A stretch of 64,000 bases of DNA from Arthrobacter sp. Soc17.1.1.1 (GTDB lineage Bacteria; Actinomycetota; Actinomycetes; Actinomycetales; Micrococcaceae). Below, piece by piece: positions 39,423 through 47,166 of the stretch (positions within the stretch are counted from its first letter, which is position 1; the number at the start of each line of letters is the position of its first letter). The notes under the pieces were generated by a model. That model saw nothing but the letters and a program-made list of their open reading frames with translations, did not search any database and had not been told where the DNA came from. Both the position numbers and the translations under genes were made by a program. The DNA lies in contig NZ_JBAJII010000001.1 of assembly GCF_036867195.1 (NCBI RefSeq), positions 1 to 64,000 of the forward strand. Direction: 5' to 3'.

Positions 39423-39968
39423 TTGGCTTCAGTGCAGGAATCTATCGACGTAGCAGTACCGGTCAGCACGGCGTACAACCAGTGGACCCAGTTCGAGAGC
39501 TTCCCCCACTTCATGGGAGGGGTCGAGTCCATCACGCAGACCTCGGACACCCGCACCCACTGGGTGACGAGCATCGGCGGGGTCCGGCGCGAGTTCGACG
39601 CCGAGATCACCGAGCAGCACCCGGACGAGCGCGTGGCCTGGAAGAGCACCGACGGCGAGTCCCACGCCGGCGTGGTGACCTTCCACCGCCTGGACGCGAA
39701 CACGACGCGGCTCATGGTGCAGATCGACTGGCACCCCGAGACCTTCACGGAGAAGGTCGGTGCGGTGGTGAACGCCGACGCCGCCCAGGTGAAGGGCGAC
39801 CTCAAGAGGTTCAAGCAGTTCATCGAGAAGAGCGGCGGGGAGACCGGCGCCTGGCGCGGGAACGTCGACGCCCCGCCGACAGGTGGCGGGGACGCGGCGC
39901 CGGCGAACGATACGCTGCCCGACACGTCCACGAACGACCCCGATTCGGGTGGGCCGCGCGTCGGCTGA
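39423..39968 (+). CDS. SRPBCC (polyketide cyclase-like) family protein
   Basis: Protein of the START/Bet v1-like SRPBCC fold, 181 residues. SVQESIDVAVPVSTAYNQWT and FPHFMGGVESI are the usual N-terminal block. The fold runs to about residue 145 (KRFKQFIEKSGGETGAW), then a disordered Gly/Asp/Pro tail. Likely binds a hydrophobic ligand or acts as a coenzyme-Q-binding-like or cyclase-like protein; the ligand cannot be told. TTG 39423 is chosen because GGAGG lies six bases before it; GTG 39432 is the alternative. A terminator hairpin follows 15 bases later. Proteins of this type are often stress-induced with Dps-like genes (inference). Confidence 0.8.
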   Translation: MASVQESIDVAVPVSTAYNQWTQFESFPHFMGGVESITQTSDTRTHWVTSIGGVRREFDAEITEQHPDERVAWKSTDGESHAGVVTFHRLDANTTRLMVQIDWHPETFTEKVGAVVNADAAQVKGDLKRFKQFIEKSGGETGAWRGNVDAPPTGGGDAAPANDTLPDTSTNDPDSGGPRVG

Positions 39969-39982
39969 CGCACGTGCCGAGA

Positions 39983-40014
39983 ACGAGGCGGATCCCTGCG
40001 GGGGTCCGCCTCGT
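39983..40014. terminator. Bidirectional terminator
   Basis: Stem of about 13 bp (39983-39995 with 40002-40014) with one wobble pair, between the convergent SRPBCC and PstS-like genes; eight bases separate it from the latter's stop codon. Confidence 0.75.
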
Positions 40015-40021
40015 CCGTGTC

Positions 40022-41143
40022 CTAGGGGATCTCGCCGACCTCCACCGACGCGATCGCATCGGTGGCCAGCTGTGACAGTTCGGGCGAGAGGGGCGAGCTC
40101 CTCGCCGCGTCCGCGGCCGCGGCCTGCCCCTCCGCGCTGACCGCATAGGTGCCGAAGGCGCGGACGACGCCGGCCGTCGCCTCGTTCTCGTAGCGCGAGC
40201 AGTACACGTGATAGGACACGAGGACCAGCGGGTAGACGCCGGGGGCGGTGGTGGTCCGGTCGAGGTCGAGTGCGATGTCGTAGTCCGCGCGGCCCGGGAC
40301 GCGCCTCGCGAGGTCGACGGCGGCCGCGGCCGCTTCGGCGCCCGCCGGGACGTAGGCATCGCCGACCTTCAGGGACACGCGGCCGAGGGGATCCCCGACG
40401 GCGGAATCGTCCGCGTAGGTCACGGCTCCCGCAGTGGCTGCCACGGTACTGACCACGCCGGCGTTGCCCTTGGCGTTCTCGTTCCCGAGGGCGGACGGCC
40501 AGGAGCCGTCGGGCTCCTCGGTCCAGATTCCGGGCACCACGGCGTGCAGGTAGTCCGTGAAGTTCTCGGTGGTGCCGGAGTCGTCGGACCGGCTGACCGC
40601 CGAGACGGGCAGCGCGGGGAGGTCCACGTCCGGGTTCTGGGCCACGATGGCGGGATCGTCCCACGTCGCGATGTCGCCCCGGAAGATCCTCGCCACGGTG
40701 GCGGCGTCGAGCTCCAGTTCCGTGATGCCGGGCAGGTTGAACGCGATGCTGATCGGGGAGATGTAGGCGGGGATGTTGAAGGCGCCGCCCGGCCCGCAGG
40801 CCTGTGTGGACTCGGCGAGCTCCTCGTCGCTGAGGTAGGCATCCGAGCCGGCGAAGCCCACGGCCCCGGCGAGCAGCGCACCGCGTCCCGCGCCGGAGCC
40901 GTCGGGCGAGTACTGCACCTGCGCGCGCGGGTTGAGGGTGGTGAAGCCCGAGCGCCAGGCGTCCATGGCCGGTCCCTGGGCGGAGGATCCTGAGGCGGTC
41001 ACGGCGCCCTGCAGGCTCGTGTCCCCGCGCTGCGCCGCCGCTTCCTGCTCCGGGCCCAGCGGGTAGTCGGAGCCGCAGGCCGTGAGACCGAGGACGACGG
41101 CGAGGGACAGCGACAGGGGTGCACGGGTTCTCACCCCCGCCAC
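40022..41143 (-). CDS. pstS: PstS-like phosphate-binding lipoprotein
   Basis: Extracytoplasmic substrate-binding protein for phosphate, 373 residues. The signal peptide ends in a lipobox LTAC (about residues 20-23), so it is a lipoprotein. Phosphate-site motifs are GSSAQGPAMDAW, YSPDGSGAGRGALL, and SRSDDSGTTENFTDYL, as in PstS. The start is GTG 41143, with a second GTG three codons later equally possible. There is no pstC, pstA, pstB or phoU beside it, so it stands alone here; the transport genes may lie elsewhere, or it may be a secondary copy. Convergent with the SRPBCC gene. Confidence 0.88.
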   Translation of the reverse strand: MAGVRTRAPLSLSLAVVLGLTACGSDYPLGPEQEAAAQRGDTSLQGAVTASGSSAQGPAMDAWRSGFTTLNPRAQVQYSPDGSGAGRGALLAGAVGFAGSDAYLSDEELAESTQACGPGGAFNIPAYISPISIAFNLPGITELELDAATVARIFRGDIATWDDPAIVAQNPDVDLPALPVSAVSRSDDSGTTENFTDYLHAVVPGIWTEEPDGSWPSALGNENAKGNAGVVSTVAATAGAVTYADDSAVGDPLGRVSLKVGDAYVPAGAEAAAAAVDLARRVPGRADYDIALDLDRTTTAPGVYPLVLVSYHVYCSRYENEATAGVVRAFGTYAVSAEGQAAAADAARSSPLSPELSQLATDAIASVEVGEIP

Positions 41144-41208
41144 GTTACAGGTGACGAAAAGGTGAACCCAAGATGGACATCAGGTGGACGGGGTGTTCCG
41201 TCCGCGGA

Positions 41209-41430
41209 TCAGCCGCGGCGCAGGCGGTAGCCGTCGGCCCGGTGGACGAGCCGGCGGCCACCGCCGTCGTTCAGCTGGATCCACACCACGGACGCGTCGT
41301 CGGTCCTCATGTCCAGGACGCCGCGGAGCTGCGCCCCCGCCGCGTGCTGGAGCGTGACGTGCTCGCCGCGCTTGAAGCCCGACCAGTCCTGCAGGTCGGC
41401 ATCACTGGCCGGGGGGAGGGGGGAGTCCAT
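41209..41430 (-). CDS. Small hypothetical protein (73 aa)
   Basis: Soluble protein starting MDSPLPPASDADLQDWSGFK and ending GYRLRRG. The pattern of short beta-prone stretches (EHVTLQHAAG, AQLRGVLDMR, SVVWIQLND) looks like a small barrel or Sm/KOW-like fold, but I do not recognise the family. A GAAAGG sits about 8 bases before the ATG. It precedes the PstS-like gene in the same direction by 65 bases. Confidence 0.6.
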   Translation of the reverse strand: MDSPLPPASDADLQDWSGFKRGEHVTLQHAAGAQLRGVLDMRTDDASVVWIQLNDGGGRRLVHRADGYRLRRG

Positions 41431-41532
41431 GGCGGGCCTTTCGCAGGGGTACGGGACTCCCACGCTAGCCACCCCTCCTGAACGCGGCATGAACGTGCGC
41501 TGAAGACTGTGGTGTTCCTCACACTTTCCTGA

Positions 41533-42330
41533 TCAGAGGGTGCGCCAGTCCCCGCTCGTGAGGTGCGATCCGGCCTGCGGGCCCATCAGGAGCATGCCGC
41601 CGTCGACTACGAACGACGCACCGTTGACGTAGCTGGAGGCGCCGGATGCGAGGAACGCGACGACGTCGGCGATCTCCTCGGGCGCTCCCGGCCGGCCCAC
41701 GGGGATGCCGGGGCGGTCCATGGTGCGCGGGTCCTGGTCCGCCGACGCGTTCATGGGGGTGTTGATCTCCCCGGGCAGGACAGCATTCGCCGTGATGCCG
41801 CGGTCGGCCAGTTCGAGCGCGATGGTGCGGATCAGGCCGCCGAGGCCGTGCTTCGAGGCGTCGTAGGCCGCCGAGCCGACGCGCGGCTGCTCCTGGTGGA
41901 CGCTGGTGACGGCGATGATGCGCCCGCCCTTGCCGCCGTCGATCATGTGCCGGGCCGCGCGCTGGATGCAGACGAACGCGCCGTCGAGGTTGGCACCCAT
42001 GGTGCCGCGCCAGGTGTCCCAGTCGGTCTCCATGAACATGGTGCCGCCGTTGACGCCCGCGTTGTTGACGAAGACGTCGAGACCGCCGAGCTCCTGGGCG
42101 AGCCGGTCGACGACGTCCCCGCACGCCGGGGCGTCCGTGGTGTCGAGCTGCGCGACGGCGGACCGGACGCCCTTCTCCCGGACGAGGCGCGCGGTCTCCT
42201 CGGCGCCGTCCTGGTCCGAGTGCCAGGTGACGCCGACGTCGCAGCCGGCCGCTGCGAGGGCGATGGCCGTGGCGCGGCCGATGCCGGAATCGGAGCCTGT
42301 GACGATTGCCTTGCTGGGTGTGAAGTCCAT
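41533..42330 (-). CDS. Short-chain dehydrogenase/reductase (glucose 1-dehydrogenase-like)
   Basis: Classical SDR of 265 residues. Cofactor motif VTGSDSGIGRATAIAL, NNAG (DVFVNNAGVNGGTM), active-site Ser in AVTSVHQEQPR and YxxxK as YDASK. THHxD-like change: after beta-2 it has TWHSDQDGA, compatible with NADP. The C-terminal segment FLASGASSYVNGASFVVDGGM is typical of glucose 1-dehydrogenase or 3-oxoacyl-ACP reductase-like SDRs. Start ATG 42330. It is leftward and separate from hsp20 by a hairpin. Substrate unknown. Confidence 0.85.
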   Translation of the reverse strand: MDFTPSKAIVTGSDSGIGRATAIALAAAGCDVGVTWHSDQDGAEETARLVREKGVRSAVAQLDTTDAPACGDVVDRLAQELGGLDVFVNNAGVNGGTMFMETDWDTWRGTMGANLDGAFVCIQRAARHMIDGGKGGRIIAVTSVHQEQPRVGSAAYDASKHGLGGLIRTIALELADRGITANAVLPGEINTPMNASADQDPRTMDRPGIPVGRPGAPEEIADVVAFLASGASSYVNGASFVVDGGMLLMGPQAGSHLTSGDWRTL

Positions 42331-42381
42331 GACCCCATCCTTCGTGTCCGGTGCGTACCCCCGCAAGGGGGTTCACGACGA

Positions 42382-42412
42382 AGCACCCCCGGGCGGGAAG
42401 CCCGGGGGTGCT
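42382..42412 (-). terminator. Terminator after hsp20
   Basis: Perfect 13-bp GC-rich stem (42382-42394 with 42400-42412), loop GGGAA, 35 bases past the hsp20 stop on the minus strand. No T run. Confidence 0.6.
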
Positions 42413-42447
42413 GGTAGGGGTGCCGGTCGGGGGTACTCGCGGCGGGG

Positions 42448-42933
42448 TCAGGACTCGACGGCGCCCTGGGTGCCGGAGGCCGAGCCCTGGACGGTGCCGG
42501 CCTGGACGGTGCCCGACTGGATCGGGGTCGACGCCTCGCCGCTGACGACCTCGATCCGGCGCGGCCTGGCGCGCTCGCTGACGGGGATCATCACGCTCAG
42601 GACGCCGTTCTCGTACCGGGCGGAGATGCCTTCGGTGTCGACGCCCTGGCCCAGGCTGAGCTGGCGGAGGAACGAGCCGCTCTCGCGCTCGCGGGTCAGC
42701 CACTTGACGCCCTCGGCGCTGCGGAGGGTGCGCTCCGCACGGATGGTCAGGAGCTGGCCGTCCACGTCGATGTCGACCGATCCGGGGTCGATGCCCGGGA
42801 GATCCGCGGCGAGGACGTAGTGGTCCTTCTCGCGGTAGAGGTCCATCGGCATGAGGCGGAGTCCGGGACGGCTCTCGAGGAGGGCGCCGGCAACGCGGTC
42901 CAGCTCGCGGAATGGATCGAACTTCATGGCCAC
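42448..42933 (-). CDS. Hsp20/alpha-crystallin-family small heat-shock protein
   Basis: ATP-independent holdase chaperone. The 161 residues hold a short N-terminal part (MKFDPFRELDRVAGALLES), the alpha-crystallin domain about 35-130 (MDLYREKDHYVLAADLPGID, the GVLSVMIPV motif near its end) and a variable Ser/Gly/Thr-rich tail. The GTG 42933 is preferred: AAGGAG is nine bases upstream of it; ATG two codons on is the alternative. Upstream are two heat-shock operators, a CIRCE and a HAIR-like repeat. It is monocistronic, ending at a hairpin. Confidence 0.93.
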   Translation of the reverse strand: MAMKFDPFRELDRVAGALLESRPGLRLMPMDLYREKDHYVLAADLPGIDPGSVDIDVDGQLLTIRAERTLRSAEGVKWLTRERESGSFLRQLSLGQGVDTEGISARYENGVLSVMIPVSERARPRRIEVVSGEASTPIQSGTVQAGTVQGSASGTQGAVES

Positions 42934-42979
42934 TGGAAACAACTCCTTCGCGTATGCCACCGTTAGGTGGGTTCCTGGG

Positions 42980-43000
42980 GTTGAGCGTCCTTCGCTCAAC
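42980..43000 (-). promoter_or_regulatory. HAIR-like HspR operator before hsp20
   Basis: Perfect inverted repeat of 7+7+7 bases, GTTGAGC-N7-GCTCAAC. The HspR HAIR consensus is CTTGAGT-N7-ACTCAAG; spacing and the TTGAG/CTCAA cores match. It lies 47 bases upstream of the hsp20 start, between the CIRCE and the gene. Confidence 0.72.
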
Positions 43001-43010
43001 TACGAAAATA

Positions 43011-43037
43011 TTAGCACTCGGTCCCTGCGAGTGCTAA
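43011..43037 (-). promoter_or_regulatory. CIRCE (HrcA operator) before hsp20
   Basis: Perfect CIRCE element TTAGCACTC-N9-GAGTGCTAA, the operator of the HrcA repressor. On the minus strand a -35-like TTAGCA and a -10-like TAATAT, 18 bases apart, overlap it, so the repressor would sit on the promoter. Confidence 0.95.
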
Positions 43038-43090
43038 GCCTCGATGCGTTCGCCCAGAACGAACACCCGGTCCGGTGGGGTCCGGCAACG

Positions 43091-43128
43091 CAGAAGGCCC
43101 GCACCGACGAATCGGTACGGGCCTTCTG
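43091..43128 (-). terminator. Terminator after tRNA-Val
   Basis: Long hairpin (43091-43107 with 43112-43128, one internal mismatch, loop CGAA) 26 bases past tRNA-Val on the minus strand. Confidence 0.75.
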
Positions 43129-43153
43129 TGGTGCTGTCTCCAGCTGATCCTCG

Positions 43154-43227
43154 TGCCTGCGCGGGGCCTCGATCCCCGGGCCTTCCGCGTGTGAAGCGGA
43201 TGCTCTACCAGACTGAGCTACACAGGC
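43154..43227 (-). tRNA. tRNA-Val (CAC)
   Basis: 74-base cloverleaf on the minus strand. The acceptor GCCTGTG pairs with CGCAGGC (one G-U). The anticodon stem TCCGC/GCGGA encloses TTCACAC, giving CAC at 43191-43193. The D-arm is normal. The T-stem CGGGG/CCCCG encloses ATCGAGG, so position 54 is A instead of the nearly universal T. No encoded CCA. Confidence 0.94.
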
Positions 43228-43402
43228 AATTGGTTCTCCAACAGCTTAGGGCATCCGGGCGCCGCACCAAATTCCCCTGTGGTGCCCCCGGCTCCCGGCA
43301 CGTCGGTGATCGTGCTGGTCAACCGCCCGCGGCCTCAGTAGCCTGAAGGAAAGCCTGCTGATCATCCGGCACGCCGGGACGGCGACGACGAAGGGACGCA
43401 CC

Positions 43403-43654
43403 ATGGACAACCAGGACATCCTCCAGCGCATCCAGGCACTCGTGCAGGAGGAACACGAGCTCCGCGAGCAGCCTCAGGACGCCGGTGCCGCCGAGGCGCA
43501 CCAGGACCACGCCGCACGCCTGAGGAAGGTGGAGGAGGACCTCGACCAGTGCTGGGACCTGCTCCGCCAGCGGCGGGCGAAGGCCGACGCCGGCGAGGAC
43601 CCGAGCGACGCCGATGCCCGTCCCATCAGCCAGGTGGAGGGGTACCGCCAGTAA
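43403..43654 (+). CDS. DUF2630-family protein
   Basis: Small, highly charged helical protein of 83 residues: MDNQDILQRIQALVQEEHEL, a Glu/Gln/His-rich middle predicted as a long helix (RLRKVEEDLDQCWDLLRQRR), and the ending ISQVEGYRQ. This pattern is the DUF2630 family, common in actinobacteria and of unknown function. It overlaps the next gene as TAATG, so the two are translationally coupled. The 175-base gap before it contains no gene. Confidence 0.85.
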   Translation: MDNQDILQRIQALVQEEHELREQPQDAGAAEAHQDHAARLRKVEEDLDQCWDLLRQRRAKADAGEDPSDADARPISQVEGYRQ

Positions 43655-44322
43655 TGGTGTTGCCGGTGGTGCTGTTCGACGTCAACGGCACCCTGTCGGA
43701 CATGGAACCCCTGTCCCGGCAGTTCGAGGAGATCGGTGCGCCTCCGCAGCTGGCCGCGCTCTGGTTCACCTCGGTGCTCCGGGATGGTTTCGCGCTCACC
43801 GCAACCGGGCAGAATCCTGCCTTCAAAGAGGTCGCCGAGGGGTCGTTGCGAGCGGTCCTCGCGGACGGGATCCTCGACCGGGACCTCGACGACGCCGTCG
43901 CCCACATCATGTCGGCGCTTCAGGGGCTCGCGGTGCACCAGGACGTGGTGGAGGGTATTCGTGCCCTGGCGTCCGACGGCTTCGGTGTCGCAGTGCTGAC
44001 GAACGGCGCGATGGCGACGGCCGAGGCACTCCTGGACCGGGCAGGTGTCCGGGACCAGGTCTCCGCCGTCCTGTCGGTCGAGGACGCGCCGCGCTGGAAG
44101 CCTGCGCCCGAGTCCTACGCCTATGCCCTCGGTGCCCTGCAGCGGGAGGCGGGCGACGTCGTGCTCGTCGCCGTCCACCCCTGGGACATCGAGGGTGCCG
44201 CGCGTGCCGGGCTCCGGACCGCCTGGCTCAACCGCGACGGCTCGCCCTATCCTTCCGCGATGTCGGCACCCGATCATGAGGTGTCCGCGATCACCGACCT
44301 GCCGGGAGTCCTGCAGGTGTGA
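43654..44322 (+). CDS. HAD-superfamily hydrolase (haloacid dehalogenase type II-like)
   Basis: HAD-fold hydrolase of 222 residues. Motif I reads FDVNGTLSD: the nucleophile Asp9 is present but the second Asp of phosphatases is Asn11. Motif II is VLTNGAMATAE, motif III Lys is in RWKPAPESYAYAL, and the C-terminal acidic motif is VHPWDIEGAARAG. The Dx(N)GT form and the HPWD sequence are found in type II 2-haloacid-dehalogenase-like enzymes. A dehalogenase or other non-phosphatase hydrolase is likely, but the substrate is open. The ATG at 43654 overlaps the DUF2630 stop. Confidence 0.82.
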   Translation: MVLPVVLFDVNGTLSDMEPLSRQFEEIGAPPQLAALWFTSVLRDGFALTATGQNPAFKEVAEGSLRAVLADGILDRDLDDAVAHIMSALQGLAVHQDVVEGIRALASDGFGVAVLTNGAMATAEALLDRAGVRDQVSAVLSVEDAPRWKPAPESYAYALGALQREAGDVVLVAVHPWDIEGAARAGLRTAWLNRDGSPYPSAMSAPDHEVSAITDLPGVLQV

Positions 44323-44415
44323 GGTCCGCCGGTCACCAATGCACGGTGGCCGTCGCCGAATCCCCCACGACCGGTCCGCACCCTGCGGCCGTAGTTCCCA
44401 CCAGGAGGAGTACCC

Positions 44416-45024
44416 ATGCAGGACCTGACCGCGTTCGCTCTCATCTGCAGCCTCACGCCGTCCCCAGCACCGTCCAGTTCCGACCTGATGGCCCGGCACA
44501 TCCTCGACGGGTTCGCCGAACGGGGCATCGCCACCTCCAGCGCACGCGTGGTGGACCACGATGTGGCGCCCGGGGTGCAGAAGGACATGGGCAACGGGGA
44601 CGAGTGGCCGGTCCTCCGCGAGAAGATCCTTGCCGCCGACATCCTCGTCCTGTCCACCCCGATCTGGGTGGGCCACCCCTCCAGCCTCGCGCAGCGGGTG
44701 ATGGAACGGCTCGACGCCGATATCGCCGAGACGGACGAGGAGGGGCGCCCCGTCATGGCCGGCAAGGTCGCCGTCGTGGCCGTGGTGGGTAACGAGGACG
44801 GTGCCCACAAGACGGTCGCCGACATGATGCAGGGACTGAACGACATCGGCTTCTCCCTGCCGTCGCAGGGCTCCACCTACTGGGTGGGCGAGGCCATGCA
44901 GGCGGTCGACTTCAAGGACCTCGCCGAAGTGCCTGAGGTGGTGGCCACGACGACGGCGGGCGTCGTCCGGAACGCCGAGCACCTGGCGAAGTTGCTGCGT
45001 CGGGAGAACTTCCCGCTGGAGTGA
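44416..45024 (+). CDS. NADPH-dependent FMN reductase-like flavodoxin-fold protein
   Basis: Flavodoxin-fold protein of 202 residues, probably binding FMN and reducing it or quinones with NAD(P)H. The sheet pattern LTAFALICSLTPSPAPSSSD (phosphate-binding loop region), LAADILVLSTPIWVGHPSSL and VAVVAVVGNEDGAH fits the family. A GGAGGAG lies about 8 bases before the ATG. It lies 93 bases after the HAD gene in the same direction and converges with an ABC exporter. Physiological substrate unknown. Confidence 0.8.
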   Translation: MQDLTAFALICSLTPSPAPSSSDLMARHILDGFAERGIATSSARVVDHDVAPGVQKDMGNGDEWPVLREKILAADILVLSTPIWVGHPSSLAQRVMERLDADIAETDEEGRPVMAGKVAVVAVVGNEDGAHKTVADMMQGLNDIGFSLPSQGSTYWVGEAMQAVDFKDLAEVPEVVATTTAGVVRNAEHLAKLLRRENFPLE

Positions 45025-45037
45025 CGTACGGGCCCTG

Positions 45038-45850
45038 CTAGCGGCCGATGTCGCGACGTGACAGCCCGACGACGCCGGCCAGCACCAGGACCCCGCACAG
45101 GCCGAGGAGGAGGGCCATCCCGCCGCCTGCGCCGTTCCCGAGGCCGTTGGTGAGCGGCGCCGGGGAGAAGGCCCAGTCATAGGGTGAGAGGTTCTTCATC
45201 CATCGCGCGGCCTCCGCCTGGTTGCCGAGCGCGTTGAAGGCGTAGCCGAGGACGGCCACGGCGGCGCCCGCCGCGACCGACGCCGTGCGGGAGCCGGTCA
45301 GCGCTCCGGCGGTGACCGCCGCCAGCCCGCTCAGCAGGGTCAGCAGGTACAGGGCGAGCGTCCCGGCGACGGCATGGCCGGCCGGGATCCCGAGCTCCGC
45401 GGGGTCATCGAGCGCGAGGATGGCCACGAGCAGCACCGCGCACACGACGGCGAGCCGCAGGCCCAGTGCGAGGGCCGCCTCGAGTGCGACCTGCGCACGG
45501 GTGACACCGTGGGCGAGGGTGAGTTCGAGGGCGCCGCTCTCCTCCTCGCCGCCGATCGCCGCCGCCCCCCAGCCCACCGCGGCGATGGTCAGCAGGACGA
45601 AGCCGATCAGCCCCAGGAGGGTGGCCTGCGCGTAGCCCGCGCCGGTGGTGATCAGGTCGAAGCCGAGGGTGGAGACGAGTTCCGGCGGCAGGGACGAGAT
45701 CATGGACTCGAGCTGCCCCGAGGCGCCCATGGACGGATAGATCGGCAGGTAGAGCAGGCTCGCCGCCACCACCCCCGCGGACCAGCCGGCCAGCCCGACG
45801 CGGGAGCGCTGGAGGGTGTGGCGCACGAGGGGGAGGGTGTCAGTGGCCAT
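45038..45850 (-). CDS. ABC transporter permease (ABC-2 type)
   Basis: Membrane part of an ABC exporter, 270 residues, about six transmembrane helices (first near 17-37, last VLVLAGVVGLSRRDIGR at the C-terminus). A cytoplasmic GEEESGALELTLAHGVTRAQV loop after the second helix is typical of ABC-2 permeases of antibiotic or lipid exporters. It overlaps the ATPase gene by 11 bases, so the two form a unit. Substrate unknown. Confidence 0.85.
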   Translation of the reverse strand: MATDTLPLVRHTLQRSRVGLAGWSAGVVAASLLYLPIYPSMGASGQLESMISSLPPELVSTLGFDLITTGAGYAQATLLGLIGFVLLTIAAVGWGAAAIGGEEESGALELTLAHGVTRAQVALEAALALGLRLAVVCAVLLVAILALDDPAELGIPAGHAVAGTLALYLLTLLSGLAAVTAGALTGSRTASVAAGAAVAVLGYAFNALGNQAEAARWMKNLSPYDWAFSPAPLTNGLGNGAGGGMALLLGLCGVLVLAGVVGLSRRDIGR

Positions 45851-46787
45851 GGTGCGCTCCGGCCGGCACCGGGCCGGGCCGCCCGTACAGGCCGAGCACG
45901 GCCTGTTCGAGGTCCGGTTCCTCGATCACGATATCCTGCAGCGCGAGTCCGGCCACGAGCGGGATGAGGGCGGCCGGCGATCCCGACAGGCGGCCCTCCA
46001 CGACCACGCGTCCGCCGGGAGCAGCGGGTGCGCCCATCGAGAGGATCTCGAGACCGGCGAGGTCCAGCGCCCGGGTCTGCGCCTCGGTCAGGGTGTGGTC
46101 CAGCTCGATCCGCACCGAGCGGGGGGCCTCGTCCCGCAGGTCCGCGACCCGGGCGGAGCGGACGAGGCGTCCCTCGCGGAGGACGGCCACGTGGTCGGCG
46201 CCGTGCTGTATCTCGGAGATCACGTGGGAGGACAGGAAGACGGCCTGGCCGAGGCCCTTCGCCTCGCGGACGAGGGCGAGGAACTCGCGCTGCACGAGGG
46301 GATCGAGGCCCGAGGTCGGCTCGTCGAGGACCAGCAGCTCGGGCCGGTGCATGAGCGCCTGGACCAGGCCCAGCTTCTGCTTGTTGCCCCTGGACAGGGT
46401 GCCCACACGCCGTGACGGGTCGAGTCCGAGGCGTTCGACCAGTTCGCTCCGGAAGCGCCCGTCGACGGGTCCGGAGATGCGCCCGAAGTGCTCGAGCAGG
46501 TCGGTCCCCGTGATGCGGCTGTCCAGTCGCAGCTCCCCCGGGAGGTACCCGATGCGGCGGCGGAGGCCCGGCCCGGCGCGCCGGGGATCCTCGCCGAGGA
46601 CCGTCGCCGAGCCTCCGCCCGGCCGGATGAGCCCGAGGATGAGGCGCATGGTGGTGGTCTTGCCGGCACCGTTGGGCCCGATCACCCCCACCACGCTGCC
46701 GGGCTGCACGGTGAGCGACACGGCGTCCAGCGCTGTGCGCGTCCCGTAGTGCTTGGTCAGGTCCCGTAGCTCCAGTGCATGCTGCAT
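45840..46787 (-). CDS. ABC transporter ATP-binding protein
   Basis: ATPase of the same exporter, 315 residues. Walker A GPNGAGKTTTMRL, signature LSRGNKQKLGLVQAL, Walker B LLVLDEPTSGLDP, and the H-loop SSHVISEIQHG are intact. The last ~90 residues are a variable domain as in drug- or bacteriocin-export ATPases (DrrA-like). First gene of the pair. Function as a small-molecule or antimicrobial exporter is inferred from family. Confidence 0.9.
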   Translation of the reverse strand: MQHALELRDLTKHYGTRTALDAVSLTVQPGSVVGVIGPNGAGKTTTMRLILGLIRPGGGSATVLGEDPRRAGPGLRRRIGYLPGELRLDSRITGTDLLEHFGRISGPVDGRFRSELVERLGLDPSRRVGTLSRGNKQKLGLVQALMHRPELLVLDEPTSGLDPLVQREFLALVREAKGLGQAVFLSSHVISEIQHGADHVAVLREGRLVRSARVADLRDEAPRSVRIELDHTLTEAQTRALDLAGLEILSMGAPAAPGGRVVVEGRLSGSPAALIPLVAGLALQDIVIEEPDLEQAVLGLYGRPGPVPAGAHHGH

Positions 46788-46914
46788 GGTTCCTCCGACG
46801 GACGGATGATACCGGCGGCCGGGACATCGGGACCCTCGACGGTGGCGATGGAGCCGTCGAGGAGCATGCTAGACCCGCGGTGGGGACTGGACAAGGGCGC
46901 TGCCGCCCGTCGTG

Positions 46915-47166
46915 TCAGCGGGCCTTCCGCAGCAGCCAGGAGAGGGTCAGCGCACCGGAACTGCGCCGGAACCCGCTCTGCCCGGAGACCACCTCGAGCG
47001 CGGCCCAGACGGCCAGGCAGATCGAGCTGGCGAGGCGGAGGCGCTCGCGGTTCCGCTCCTCCAGTGCCATGAAGGACGCCGCACCGAGCAGGGCCCAGCC
47101 GAGGATCGGCGCGTTCGGCTTCTGGGCGATGGTCTGCCGGCCGAGGCTGTCTGTGAAGAAACCCAT
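46915..47166 (-). CDS. Small membrane protein coupled to ku
   Basis: 83 residues starting MGFFTDSLGRQTIAQKPNA, with two hydrophobic segments (about 21-35 and 47-61) separated by EERNRERLRL. No family recognised. The start codon overlaps the ku stop (TGATG), indicating translational coupling. A role with Ku is not evident. Confidence 0.65.
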   Translation of the reverse strand: MGFFTDSLGRQTIAQKPNAPILGWALLGAASFMALEERNRERLRLASSICLAVWAALEVVSGQSGFRRSSGALTLSWLLRKAR

